Both the position numbers and the translations under genes were made by a program. The notes beneath the pieces are model-generated. The model saw only the letters and a program-made list of their open reading frames with translations. It did not search any database and had not been told where the DNA came from. This document shows, piece after piece, positions 25,698 through 36,343 of a DNA stretch of 64,000 nt. Numbering within the stretch: position 1 is the first letter of the stretch; every line of letters begins with the position of its first letter. Origin of the DNA: Malus domestica. Taxonomy: Eukaryota > Streptophyta > Magnoliopsida > Rosales > Rosaceae. The stretch lies in assembly GCF_042453785.1 (NCBI RefSeq), contig NC_091674.1, forward strand, positions 26,887,001 to 26,951,000, in the 5' to 3' direction.

Positions 25698-27085
25698 ATT
25701 CATCATTCTTGCAAAACCAGCATGCAATATGAACAAGTTCTCCATACCTTTCAATGTGTTCATTGACATTTTGGGGGAAAAGTGGGGCAACCCCAAAACA
25801 ATCAACAAAAGTTCTTGGCCAAGAGGGTCATTTGAGGCCTGTCCCTTGTTTGGTAAAATCTCTAGAAATCCACAAAATTAACCATGGAAATAATAATTAC
25901 ACATTGTTATTCTCTTCATTTTTTATACAATGATGTTTTTACACTAAAGAAGTGCGGAATAAATAGGTTGCGCACTCGTAATTTTTCAGATTCGAGCACA
26001 TGACATTTCACTTATAAATAAAGATGAGTACCATTAAACGATGGTATTAAATGGTCACTCTTATTTAATTTGCTCAATCTAATGACAAAAAATAACAAAA
26101 AATGTGCTAGAGGAAAAAAATAGTGTGCCGTTAACATTTTCCAACCAATAATGACAACTTATTGATGCAATATAATATCCAGACTATCTGGGGAACATCG
26201 ACAATATCAACATCATATGTAGATGATCTTCGTACAAATTATGGTGATGCTATTTTTTACAACAATAATGCTATTTGGGAATATTGCAACAGTATTAGTG
26301 CTATTTGAGATGATACGTAAGATGTACGTACATTCAACTGGGGAATTAGAATAAGTGCTGAATAAACCGTTCAACTGTGTTTGATAAAGACAAGAGAACG
26401 AGACATACGATTTTCTAAATTGTAGCAATGAATTGTTTGAGTCAAGAAAGAGCCATCATCATCAACTATCAATTCCGAGGGTCCGGTACCCGAAATTCCA
26501 AACTTCAAATATACTATTAAAATTTAAAAGTTCTTGGATTTACCAGCGGTGCTCTACTTTAAACTAATCTAAACTGTGAGAGTAAGATTTAAACTCAGGA
26601 GTATAGGAGAAAACACATCCGCTCTATCCAATACGCACGTCTTCAACATTTAGTATTCAATTCAAATTTTCAAGCTTTGGCTGCTTGCAACTGAAGAAAC
26701 CAACCAGCCCTTTATGCAGAATACTAATACATGGCTCCACTTGGCAAGCCTATAAACTTCTACATTGATGAATGATGTGTTTATAAACTAAGAAATTTAG
26801 GATGAGGGGTGACAATTTCAACCAATAGTATTTTATTTGAAAATTACGCATTAACTCGCGGTATATCATCCATTCAAACTCACACTCAAAAATTTGCAAG
26901 AAAGCGCAAAACAAATTTTTGTACCTGAAAGTGCAACACATTACATAGAAATAGAAGGGAAAAAAAAAAAAAAAAGGAACCCGAATAGCTCTTCTTGTAC
27001 ATGCTACAACAGTTGCATCGTACTCTTGCTTAGAAACTCTGGTCAGGGAGTGATCAGTTTTAGCATGGAAGTTTTGATAGAATTA

Positions 27086-28999
27086 CTAAACCTCTCCGTC
27101 TGTGTTCTCAGTCACCTCTTTAACTTCTTCGTGCTTGCTAAGCTGGCTGAAGTTTCCCTTCTCCTTGAAGAGTTGGCTATGGTGATGCCTACAGTATAGA
27201 CGATGCTCGTGAGCTACATAGTTTGATGGACTGATCACACAGCCTCCATGAGTGCACCGGAAACAAGGCTTATGGTATGATGTGCCGTCAACTGCCACCT
27301 GGAACAAGAAGCAATCAGATTAAAGAATGCTGGATTCTACAATGTCACACCTTCCATGCATTCATAACGCGTATTAACATTGACAATTATTTACATGTAA
27401 AATGGACAGTTCCATAAGAGCTGACATACAGTTTGGACTGAGGAAGCTCATTGATACGTTGAAGCAGAAATTTACCTTTTCGATGGGGTAAACTGTTTTC
27501 TTGCAAGCAACACACTTGTCTTGAGTCCCAGCAAATAAGCTCGAAACTTTACTGTTGGTCTGTGTACTGGAACTAGTTAGCGTAAATATAAAAACTTCTA
27601 AAAACAAGGGTAAAATCCCACCAGTAAATTCTGTATTTTCGATGAACTTGCATAACCTCTATGAAGGAAAAAAGAAAGAATTAGCAAATCAAGGCAGGTA
27701 CCTGATCGGATCTTTCTCGAACAGTTTTTGGTATACCTAAAAGACAATGATGGGGAGAAAATAATCCAACATTACAAATTAGCAAGAGGTTATAAGCTTC
27801 AAAAAAATATGCGTTAAGACAATTTGAGCAGCTTATCACCTTCAAAACTTTTATCCAAGCTCCCAGTCATCTTAAACAGCTGATCAAAGTGAGGCTTGCA
27901 ATACAAAACACCCTCAAAAGAGGAGTAATTACTAAGCTGCATAGACAGAAGTAAATAAGGATAAATGTATCAAACATCTCATGAATATCACACCTACAAC
28001 AAGAGAAACAGAGTTAAACTTTTCCATTTTTAGAAGATCAAACGTTCACACAGAATTTAACGTGAAGAGTAGGTGCCTTGTTTCTGAATAAAACAAATTT
28101 CAAATTCGAAAAATTATCAACTCTTAACGGGTCCACTCGATTTCAAAAACTCCGAGAACCCATATGACAATTCGAGAACCTAGAAGACATGATGGAGTCA
28201 TGGTTGGGAATTTAGTTAGCATATTGTTAATAACATTCAGTGCTAAGTTGAAAAATGCAGAATAGTTGTTTCCCTTAGCTTGGTAGTCAACACATTCTGT
28301 GATTTGAACAAGTCCTTCGGCCTTACACTTATGAAATGTTCGCTCGATTGCAATTATGAAAATCATTTCCGAACAAACCCAGAATTCAAAATCAATCTTA
28401 CTTCTACCAACTGAAAGCACTTTCTGAAAAGCACTTCAAGAACAGTCAATGCAAGTAAATTTAAGATGTATCAAATGAAGAGATTTCAACACAGCAACAC
28501 AGGAAACAGTGAATTACAATTCAATCCCCAATGGATCTACATGCCCACATCCAAAGATCATTTGCTTGAGCTCACCACCATCACTCAAGCAGCTAAAATA
28601 TGCAAACTTATGCTCAATTATCTAACAAGTTAGAATTCCAAAACAAAAAAATAAAATCTCAAATTTTTTTTCTTTCTTCCAATTATTCTCGCATCAGTCC
28701 AATTCCACCATAATCATCAAATCTCAGAATTAAAAAAAAAAAACCCAATCCAGTAAATCAATAACTGAGCACAAAAAATAAGCAAAAAGCATCAGAAACC
28801 ATGAAATAAATGCAAAAGTGAGTGTCTTTACATATATTTTTGTATATATATATATATATACCTTGAGGGTGCCCTTGCAGTGGTGGCATCTGAAGCAAGC
28901 CTTGTGGTAGACTTTGTTGTCAGCAGTGAGCTGATCAACCAAGTATACTGTCTTCTCACATGCTTTGCACTTCTGGGTTGTCCCTCCAAACGTTGCCAT
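27086..28999 (-). CDS. WLIM1: Two-LIM-domain protein, WLIM1-like
   Basis: Plant LIM proteins of this class bind and bundle actin filaments and also shuttle to the nucleus. Five exons on the minus strand: 28999–28862, 27936–27840, 27736–27702, 27559–27476 and 27298–27086. Phases close to 188 aa, normal for the family. LIM1 (residues about 11–65) shows CKACEKTVY, then HKACFRCHHC, then LYCKPH. The linker is short. LIM2 (about 109–165) shows CVACKKTVY, then HKPCFRCTHGGC, then LYCRHHH. All zinc ligands appear present. The acidic tail ends EVTENTDGEV. The 5' UTR has a CT-rich tract (about 29140–29200). The class (WLIM1 versus WLIM2/PLIM) is judged from the GTTQKC start and linker and is fairly but not fully certain. 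Confidence 0.9.
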
Positions 29000-31535
29000 C
29001 CCAAAAAAAAAATTCACAGACCCCCCAATAATCTTCTCTTCCCACCACCAATCCCAATCCCAAAAATCTCTCTCAAGACACAAACTTTTTTCAGACCCAC
29101 TACCCAGAAAACTTTGCTTTTTCTTTATAAGAGAAGACTTTCTCCTCTCTCTCTCTCTCCCTCTCCCTCCCTCCTCTCTCTCTTTCTCTCTCTTTCAGTT
29201 TTGAGTCCAAGGTCTCCAGCTCAGACATACATGAAAATTTTGGAAATGCCCGGTGATGGTGATGGGTCTTACCTTTTTGAACTTGGCCCAATCAAATTTG
29301 GTAGCTGGACACTATGAGGGGTATTTTGGTAAATTACATACAAGGTTATGATGAATTTGGCTCCACCTAACAAAACTTCATGTACAAGGACCATTTTGTC
29401 CTCGGTTAGGGACACGTGTCCTTCTGACGGGTGGGGAAAAAATATTTAGCACACAGATACGGACATATCGTGGTCTTTATGTCGTAACTTGCGCGCCTAA
29501 CTGATCTTTTTGGACCCAACGCAAATTTACATAGGGAGTTTTAAAGAAATGTTTTCGATATTGTTTATTTATAACGAAAAATTATATTTTTATCTTTTTT
29601 TTGTTACTATTTACTACATATTTATCTATCATTTTTTATTAAAATTAAAATCATTTTGAACTTTTTGTTAGTTTTCCTAAATTTATATGCATGAAGTGAT
29701 TTTGTTCTTTTTTGGTAAAAAAATTAGTGACTTATTAATTAACAGTTGTAACTGAATGAAATCAATTGATTTTGTTCCTTTTAACTCATTACTTATTAAT
29801 TTCATTTTAAAAAGTCACGTAATTCGTATTAATTGCAAGGGTCTCATAGTTCATATCATTGAGAATTGCACTTAATTTTTACATATGATTTAATATCTTA
29901 ATGGATACGGTGCTGTGTTTATACTAATAAAGTAAATGAGCAACATTCAGTTGTTTTCTAAGGTAAGAAAATAGGAGATATCTTCCATTTCTGAGTATTT
30001 TTGTTGTGGTATGGTCAGGGATGGGGCATATGATGGTGGTGGTGTATGTCTGTATGATCTTCTTTTTGAATATTTTTGACATTATTTCTATCATATGGGT
30101 CAGTGGGCCAAAAACTCAATAATGCTTCCAATTTTAAGAGTTTGCTCCTTCTCAATTTTCAGCTTCTTTATTATCAATAATATTTTTGCTATCCAATCTC
30201 AAGAAATTGCGCTGTTCACTATTTTATTATTTTCGTTTGATAAACTTAAATTTTAAGATCTGCATAGTAGATAGATATAAATTTTAAAATATAAATTCAT
30301 ACAACGATGATAAATAAAATGATGAACATTACCGCTACTTAAGGTGACGAGCAAAAAAACACCATTTATATGTTTGGGAACTTTAACGAAAAGCATTTAG
30401 TACTGTTCACTTTAACGAAAAACCACATTTTTTATACTAAAAAGTCAATCCTGATACTATTCATTTTACCCTTTATTTTGTCCTTATCATTAAAACTCAA
30501 AGTTTTCAAGCCATTTTCATTAGTTTTCATTTTTTATTATCATCCTTTTTCAATGCTTCATACATCTGCTTCTAAATTTCTAATGAATTTGAAGTCACAT
30601 GGAGTGGAAGGAAGGAACCATCTGGAAACAGCACATCGTCACCAGCCTAGCCTAGCCACCACTAGCTAGCCAAAATATTATTTTCTTGGAAAAAATAACG
30701 AAAATGACTTGAAAATTTTGAGTTTTAACAAAAATAATAAAATAATAGTTAAAATAAAAAGTACTAGAATTAACTTTTTAGTGTAAAAATATAATTTTTC
30801 GTTAAAATAAACCGTACCAGAAGCTTTTCGTTATACTCCCTTCTTTCTTTGAGTGGGTTGGATTGGGTTGGGTGGTGCTTTGTAGCCGCCCCTACCAAAA
30901 GTCAAGAACTTTGTACACTAATTAATTGCAATATATTTGTAATTAAAGTAAGAATAAAGTATGTATTAATTTCATATTAGTATCTTTAAGTTGAACACTG
31001 CTAATCCTTTTGGAACTGTTTTCAATCTGAACCCTTGGTGTTTCTCCACTGAAATCATCAATCAATCACCAGTCATCCATTCCAGCTGCAATGCTCGCTC
31101 TGTGGTTCACAGATACAGATACCAAGAGCAAATTGAATACATGCGATTAAACACATCATCTTAACGAACTCATCACCAATTTTGGTCTCTTCAACTGGTA
31201 TCGGTGAAGTATGCGCGTTGCAAACACGAAAACAGTAATGGTTTGGTAATGTTCCTTCTGCATTTCCAGCTTGGGGAAGGGTATATGGTCTAAAATTAAG
31301 CAAAACATTCATTACCCGAAAGAAAAACAAAGAATGTTCAAATGCATTTGTTGAAGTTGTTCTACGATTTCTATAGAATAGACTATTATTACGAAACAAA
31401 ACCTGATGGAGATCAGAAACAGATATTCGGAAAGCAACCCGGCATAATCTGTTTTCTACTTATTCAGCATTCAGAATCAACACGTTCCAGCATGGTTGCT
31501 AGAGAAAATCAAACACCGCCCACATACACACTTGA
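29000..31535. other. Intergenic
   Basis: Starts with the CT-rich leader of the LIM gene. It holds a compound inverted repeat (30376–30840) and the 3' flank of the SDH7 gene. No other gene was recognised. Confidence 0.5.
30376..30840. mobile_element. Two inverted copies of a 153-bp MITE (family B)
   Basis: The left arm (about 30376–30530) and right arm (about 30688–30840) are inverted copies of the same unit seen singly near 48233 and at 63551. They enclose about 157 bp of unrelated sequence. The unit's ends are GGAACTTTAACGAAAAG and the complement of GGAAAACTAATGAAAATGG. No target duplication was found around the pair. Confidence 0.6.
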
Positions 31536-33503
31536 TTATGCACTTGCACCCGAAGCCCCTGCTTGTCTCCTAGCTTCTTCTCGCATTACCGCTTTTACAT
31601 ATATTTCATAGCAGCAGCCTGTATAAATATCACAAACACATGAGTACTGGGAAACTGGGAACACTGTAACAACTAACAAGTAAAACAAGACTCAAAAATG
31701 ACCGACGAAAGGTACCATAATAAAAAGAAAAGTCACAATCAAAAGGAAGTCCATTATTGCCTTCTATCAAGAAATGTACTCAATCAAGTGTTTTCAACCT
31801 ATCTTATACGCAGATATCAAACAGTTGGATCATAGAACACAGATTATTACTTAAAATATAAAACAGATTTCAACAGTTTAGAAAAGAAAAAGAAAAACTA
31901 ATATCGTTCTCTAATCAGGTCTTAATGATCCTGATTGCTATTTTCCATTGTTTGTCATGCCGCTTTCACAGATGGAAAAAGTAATCATATTTTTCGCAAT
32001 GAATATAAGAAACAACAGATTCTACCCATAGTTTGGAGGTGGATGTTGTTATAAGTCTATGAATGTGCATCTGTGAATACAAACACTCTTTGCAACCCTA
32101 GAAAGGGAAGCAGGAAAATGAATCCGTCTTGCTTGTGACTCATCCTTGAGGGGCATATTCTAAGCTTAAGCTATATGATGCTAAAACAACTGTAACCCCC
32201 AACCCTTCTTTCATCATAGCCTTACTGAGAACTTTACTAATCAGACAATAAGGTATCGTTTGGTATGCAGACGGGACGGGACGGGACGGAACGGAGAGGG
32301 AGCAAAGATGTCCTCAGATGGAAACAAGGAGGAGGAAGAAGGAGACGGAGAGGTTATAATTTTGTGTTCCACGGATGTAGAATGAGTCGTTCCAGGGGGT
32401 GAGGCGGAACGAAAAAAAGTGCACAAGGCTCCCGCTTTCCGCAGGGTCTGGGAGAGGTGAATGTCGGCTAGCCTTACCCCCATTTATGGAGAGACTGCTC
32501 CCAAGTCTCGAACCCGAGACCTACCGCTCATGGGCAAAGGCACCAAGCGATGGGCGCGTTCCACCCGTTAGGCGCACCAAACGTGGGACGAAACGTCTCG
32601 TCCCACTTCGTTCCGTCTCATCCCACGTACCAAACGGTATCTAAATGCAATCAAATCAATTGATCATATACTTTAAACAAGGAAAAGGAAAATAATCAAA
32701 CACTAAACATTATAATAAAACGGTTCCATATTGAAGTTTTTCCTATTGAAAACTGAGTATCTGGTCTCTTCTCTATTTGCCATTTGGGTTTGTTGTGTGA
32801 GTCTCAATACGATGCCCTCTTCAAGTAAGTACTTACATATTCTTGTAAATATCATGTTGTTAATCTCATCTCTGAACGATCTACTAGTTTGATAGATTCT
32901 AACAGATTCGATATGTTGATTGACTATCACCACATCCCCAAAACTGTAACAAGATTACCTTAAAATTCTCAAAATGTACGGTAACTAGAACTAATTTACG
33001 AAAGCCAGAGGAGTGCGTAACAGCTACGTCTTACCAAAAGTATCTTAGTATCATGGTAAATTAAACTTGAGCATAGCAACTCATAACCATCTGATTAAAT
33101 CTCAAGCAAAAGAATTGCGTACCAGCAATGACAACAATGGTAAGAACATCTCCAAGCCTTTTAACTCGCGACACGCCCTTCTTATGCGACTTGAACCGTT
33201 TTAAAGACGGGTCCGCTGCCAAGAGCTGCAATGTTAAACAACTTAGTCCAGCAAAAATGCACAACCCAACCCGTGAAATCAATCAAACAACACATTTACC
33301 CTGCTGCTAACAAACATCACAAACAAATAAACAAAAAAAATCTGCACAAATAAATCAAAAGCTAACATCTTTAAGCTGTTTGCTCAAATGGGTTTGCTAC
33401 CCAGCTATCAAAAATGATAAAAATACAAAGTTTCAAGGACGAATCTCGAATACAAGATGAAATTATAAGCTTCGTCAAAATCCTGTACAGCTGAAAAGAA
33501 AAT

Positions 33504-33543
<40 letters not shown>

Positions 33544-33781
33544 CACCGCTTTCTCGCGGGGCCCTGGCTCGACGTGGAACTGGCGGCGCGATTGGGAAAG
33601 CGAATCGTTCTGCGCCCTCTGATTGTCGAAGTGAGAAAGTTAGATTTAGCGAGAGACGAAAAACTGAGCCAAATCAAAACGGCGGCGACGCAGATCAAAC
33701 GTGAGAGAGAGAGAGAGAGAGAGAAACCTGCGAGTGGGATTGGAGATGGGAAGCAACGGAATTGCGGAGCAGGAACGCCAT
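31536..33781 (-). CDS. SDH7: Succinate dehydrogenase subunit 7, mitochondrial
   Basis: Small plant-specific accessory subunit of respiratory complex II in the inner mitochondrial membrane. Four exons on the minus strand: 33781–33728, 33618–33547, 33225–33123 and 31618–31536, giving 103 aa. The N-terminus [18 protein letters not shown] is rich in Ser/Arg and lacks acidic residues, as expected for a mitochondrial presequence. The conserved core reads [19 protein letters not shown], followed by one hydrophobic segment ([18 protein letters not shown]) and a charged tail. The second exon could instead start at 33609, three codons shorter, because two CAG acceptors lie 9 bp apart. Intron 3 (about 1.5 kb) holds a nested MITE/SINE. 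Identification rests on my memory of the Arabidopsis SDH7 proteins. Confidence 0.75.
32252..32641. mobile_element. Tourist/Harbinger-like MITE in SDH7 intron 3
   Basis: The ends are inverted repeats (GGTATCGTTTGGTA and TACCAAACGGTATC) with GC-rich subterminal GGGACG/CGTCCC blocks. It is flanked by the 3-bp repeat TAA (32249–32251 and 32642–32644), the target size of PIF/Harbinger elements. A tRNA-derived SINE sits inside it. Confidence 0.65.
32412..32570 (-). mobile_element. Au-like SINE nested in the MITE
   Basis: On the minus strand the sequence has a Pol III box B (GGGTTCGAGACTTGG), then AATGGGGGTAAGGCTAGCCG, CTCTCCCAGACCCTGCGG and GGGAGCCTTGTGCAC, ending in a run of seven T. This order matches the Au SINE family found across flowering plants. 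It is the younger insertion, because it interrupts the MITE. Confidence 0.7.
33505..33540 (+). repeat. (AG)18 microsatellite at an SDH7 intron donor
   Basis: On the gene strand it is a CT run lying directly after the GTGAGT donor of SDH7 intron 2. Confidence 0.9.
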
Positions 33782-34135
33782 TGTTCAAGACCCGAGCTTG
33801 AAGTTGAAGCAGCAGCTATCAAAACCAAATATTTGCGTAAAGACTCGAGCTTTCGCTATCAGGCCGAATTTTGTGTATTATTTTTCTTTTGTACCCCCAT
33901 ATTTTTGCCATATCATTTAGTTTCCCACCATATATTTCTATTCCACCCCCATACTTTTGCCATAATATTATTTTAGAACTCGCCGTGTCATGTTTATGGA
34001 TGAAGGATAGGCTGCCACGTATACATGGTAGTTACGAACCAGTGCAATCCAACCAAACTAACTTTGAACCTTTTGGTTCCAAAATCTCAATCCCAAGAGC
34101 TCTGGATTTGGTTACAGAAGGAGGAAGAAGAAGCA
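33782..34135. promoter_or_regulatory. Putative bidirectional promoter, SDH7 / DCC gene
   Basis: The two start codons point away from each other and are only 354 bp apart. This stretch must therefore hold both 5' UTRs and at least the core promoters. I saw no strong TATA box for either gene. One partner is predicted to be mitochondrial and the other plastidial. Confidence 0.55.
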
Positions 34136-36079
34136 ATGGCAATGAAGGCAGCTGCTTCCGCATGCAAAATTGGAGGGAGACAAAGAAACCCTTCTCTCTC
34201 ATCAATTCCTCTCTCTCTCCAACAACTCAAAGTTCATCAGATTCATCGTCCCCAAAGTTTCATCTCAGCTCCTATTCACCAACCTGGTGAGTTAATTGAT
34301 CCTCTTTACCAAACTCGAGGACACGAAACAGACAATAAGCTGCATGGTGCTCCATATTATCTGTTTAGCGTCTTACTAGTTATGCTATTGATTTAAGGTT
34401 TAAGGTTTGTGACCAGTTTTATTTGTGCGTATATTAATATTTTTTAACTTGTTTTATTGTTGGCAATCACAGTGTGACATGTGTGTATAAATTTTCATTA
34501 TCTTTATTCGCTTGAGTTGTTTATGCATATGTGTCAAATTGTAATTCGTACTAAATTTTTAAGGAGCCGAACAATGTCTGAGGGTTATCGGGTTTAGTCT
34601 ATTATTGTTGGTTGCTTTATATGATGCATATGTATGTATCTGTCTGTAGGGTTTAAGTCTTCAGCCAGGGCTATTAGCGGGGCAGCTGCAGACCCCATGA
34701 CTCCAAAGAAAGAAAATGATCAAGAACAAACACCTCAGAATTGGAAGATTAAAATGCTCTTTGATGGGGATTGCCCTTTATGCATGCGAGAGGTCTATCC
34801 GTACCTTCAAACGTCTATCTGTATATTCCTGTTGTTATTTTGCTGATTTTAATGTAATTAGCGTTTGTTTGATGAGTTTCGTGAGAGTGAAGCTACGGAT
34901 TCTTTTTGTTCTTGATGGATTCGGGTGTATTGAAGTTTTCGTTACAATGGCAGGTGGACATGCTGCGAGAGAGAAATAAGCGTTATGGTACTATCAAGTT
35001 TGTTGACATAAGTTCAGATGATTACTCCCCGGAGGAGAATCAGGGGCTGGACTACAAGACTGTAAGTTTGCATTGATGAAATTTGATACGAAGATGTACA
35101 AATCAATTTATATCAGTGAGAGTATTTCTTGTTTTGCATACCTAATATGACCTCGTAAAATAAGATCTCGGATTTCCTGAAGCTCATATGAAAAATCTAG
35201 CTTGAAAATTAGACATGTTTTGGAAAAAAGATATTAGAATTTAGAGACAAATTCTTGTGTTGGCTTTTTTTTAGGTTATGGGAAACATTCATGCCATCCT
35301 CTCTGATGGAACTGTAGTCACTGATGTCGAAGTAAGCCCCTTTTCGTGCCACGTTTGAACTCCCTATTTTGAGTTCAATTTTACTTTAAGCTGTCTAAAG
35401 AGATATTGACTAAGCTGATGAAAACTTCTGCAGGCATTCAGAAAGTTATACGAACAGGTGGGGCTCGGATGGGTATATGCCATAACTAAATACGAACCTG
35501 TGAGACTCCTCTTTCAATTCTTATGTTACCTGCATCGATATTCATCAATTTCCATCTTGTAAACTGAATGGTCTACAAAGTTCGTCTTGTTATATCTGGG
35601 GGACTAATGGGAATGCACTTTATTCACAGATCGCAACAATAGCAGGTGCTGTATATGGTGTTTGGGCTAAATATCGTCTTCAAATCACAGGTATGCTAAT
35701 TTGTTAACACTGCTGCCTCATATATATTATGATTAATATGAACTTATGTTATATGATGCCGATATCCTGTTTTTGTTTTAGGCCGGCCACCTCTAGAAGA
35801 GGTTTTGGAGTTGCGAAAGAAGAACAAGGTCAGCACCGTTCGATCACTTGGATTTTATTTCTAGTACCGTTCAATGCCTCTAATTGAATCTGAATGGGAC
35901 TTGAACGATTAGCTTATGTTAGACATCAAGCAAGTCTGCTGACAGTTTGAATTTCATACAAAAATGCTTAAGATTTTGAAATATTTGAACCCTTTGGTGC
36001 TAATACGCATCCCGTTATCTGTTTTCTGATGCAGGGAGAAGTATGTAAAGATTCAAAAGATTGTAAACTTCCAGAGTAA
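34136..36079 (+). CDS. DCC-family thiol-disulfide oxidoreductase-like protein
   Basis: DCC (DUF393) proteins have a thioredoxin-like fold with a CxxC pair; the plant members are uncharacterised. Eight exons: 34136–34286, 34650–34792, 34954–35061, 35275–35331, 35434–35499, 35630–35690, 35782–35828 and 36035–36079. All are GT–AG, giving 678 nt (225 aa). The N-terminal ~65 residues are rich in Ser, Ala and basic residues and look like a chloroplast transit peptide. The family signature LFDGDCPLCMREVDML lies near residues 85–100, with both cysteines present, and is followed by VDISSDDY. Later the protein has HAILSDGTVVTDVEAFRKLY and a moderately hydrophobic stretch (IATIAGAVYGVWAKY). It resembles the protein I recall as At5g50100. 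An alternative in-frame start lies two codons downstream (MAMK). Confidence 0.85.
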
Positions 36080-36343
36080 CTGGCACCAGTCGGGATTTTT
36101 GAGATTTCGTGTTTGGTTTCCTCCATTGTCCTCCAAACTTTTGGCGCTATATAAGCCTATACCAAATACGGAGGTTTTTTTCTTCTTTTAGCTGACATCT
36201 AATACTGGTATATTATACAAAGGCAAGCATATGTATAGATTTCACACTCATACATTCTTTCATAGTTATATGTAAACAATGATGATGAATGTAAAACGTC
36301 GATAAGCTCAGTTTCTACCATGCTTGAGTTTATTGTTGCTTAA

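Larger units (their letters stand above)
23278..27085. other. Intergenic
   Basis: No gene was recognised. It contains a Mutator-like MITE (24637–25073) and a long (AG)27 microsatellite (25643–25696). The open frames across the microsatellite are translations of the repeat itself. Confidence 0.55.

Noticed and set aside
25587-25881. Open frames across the AG microsatellite on both strands
   Set aside because: They consist mostly of repeat translation (RE or LS runs).
28124-28420. 98-codon open frame on the minus strand
   Set aside because: It lies inside intron 1 of the LIM gene.
28730-29083. Longer open frame around the first LIM exon
   Set aside because: The extra N-terminal residues are 5' UTR and the C-terminal ones read into intron 1; LIM proteins start at MATFGG.
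29100-29291. Glu/Arg-repeat open frame
   Set aside because: It is the translation of a CT/GA-rich leader and has no other support.
31073-31399. 108-codon open frame downstream of SDH7
   Set aside because: It lies in the 3' flank, has no domain and no link to an exon.
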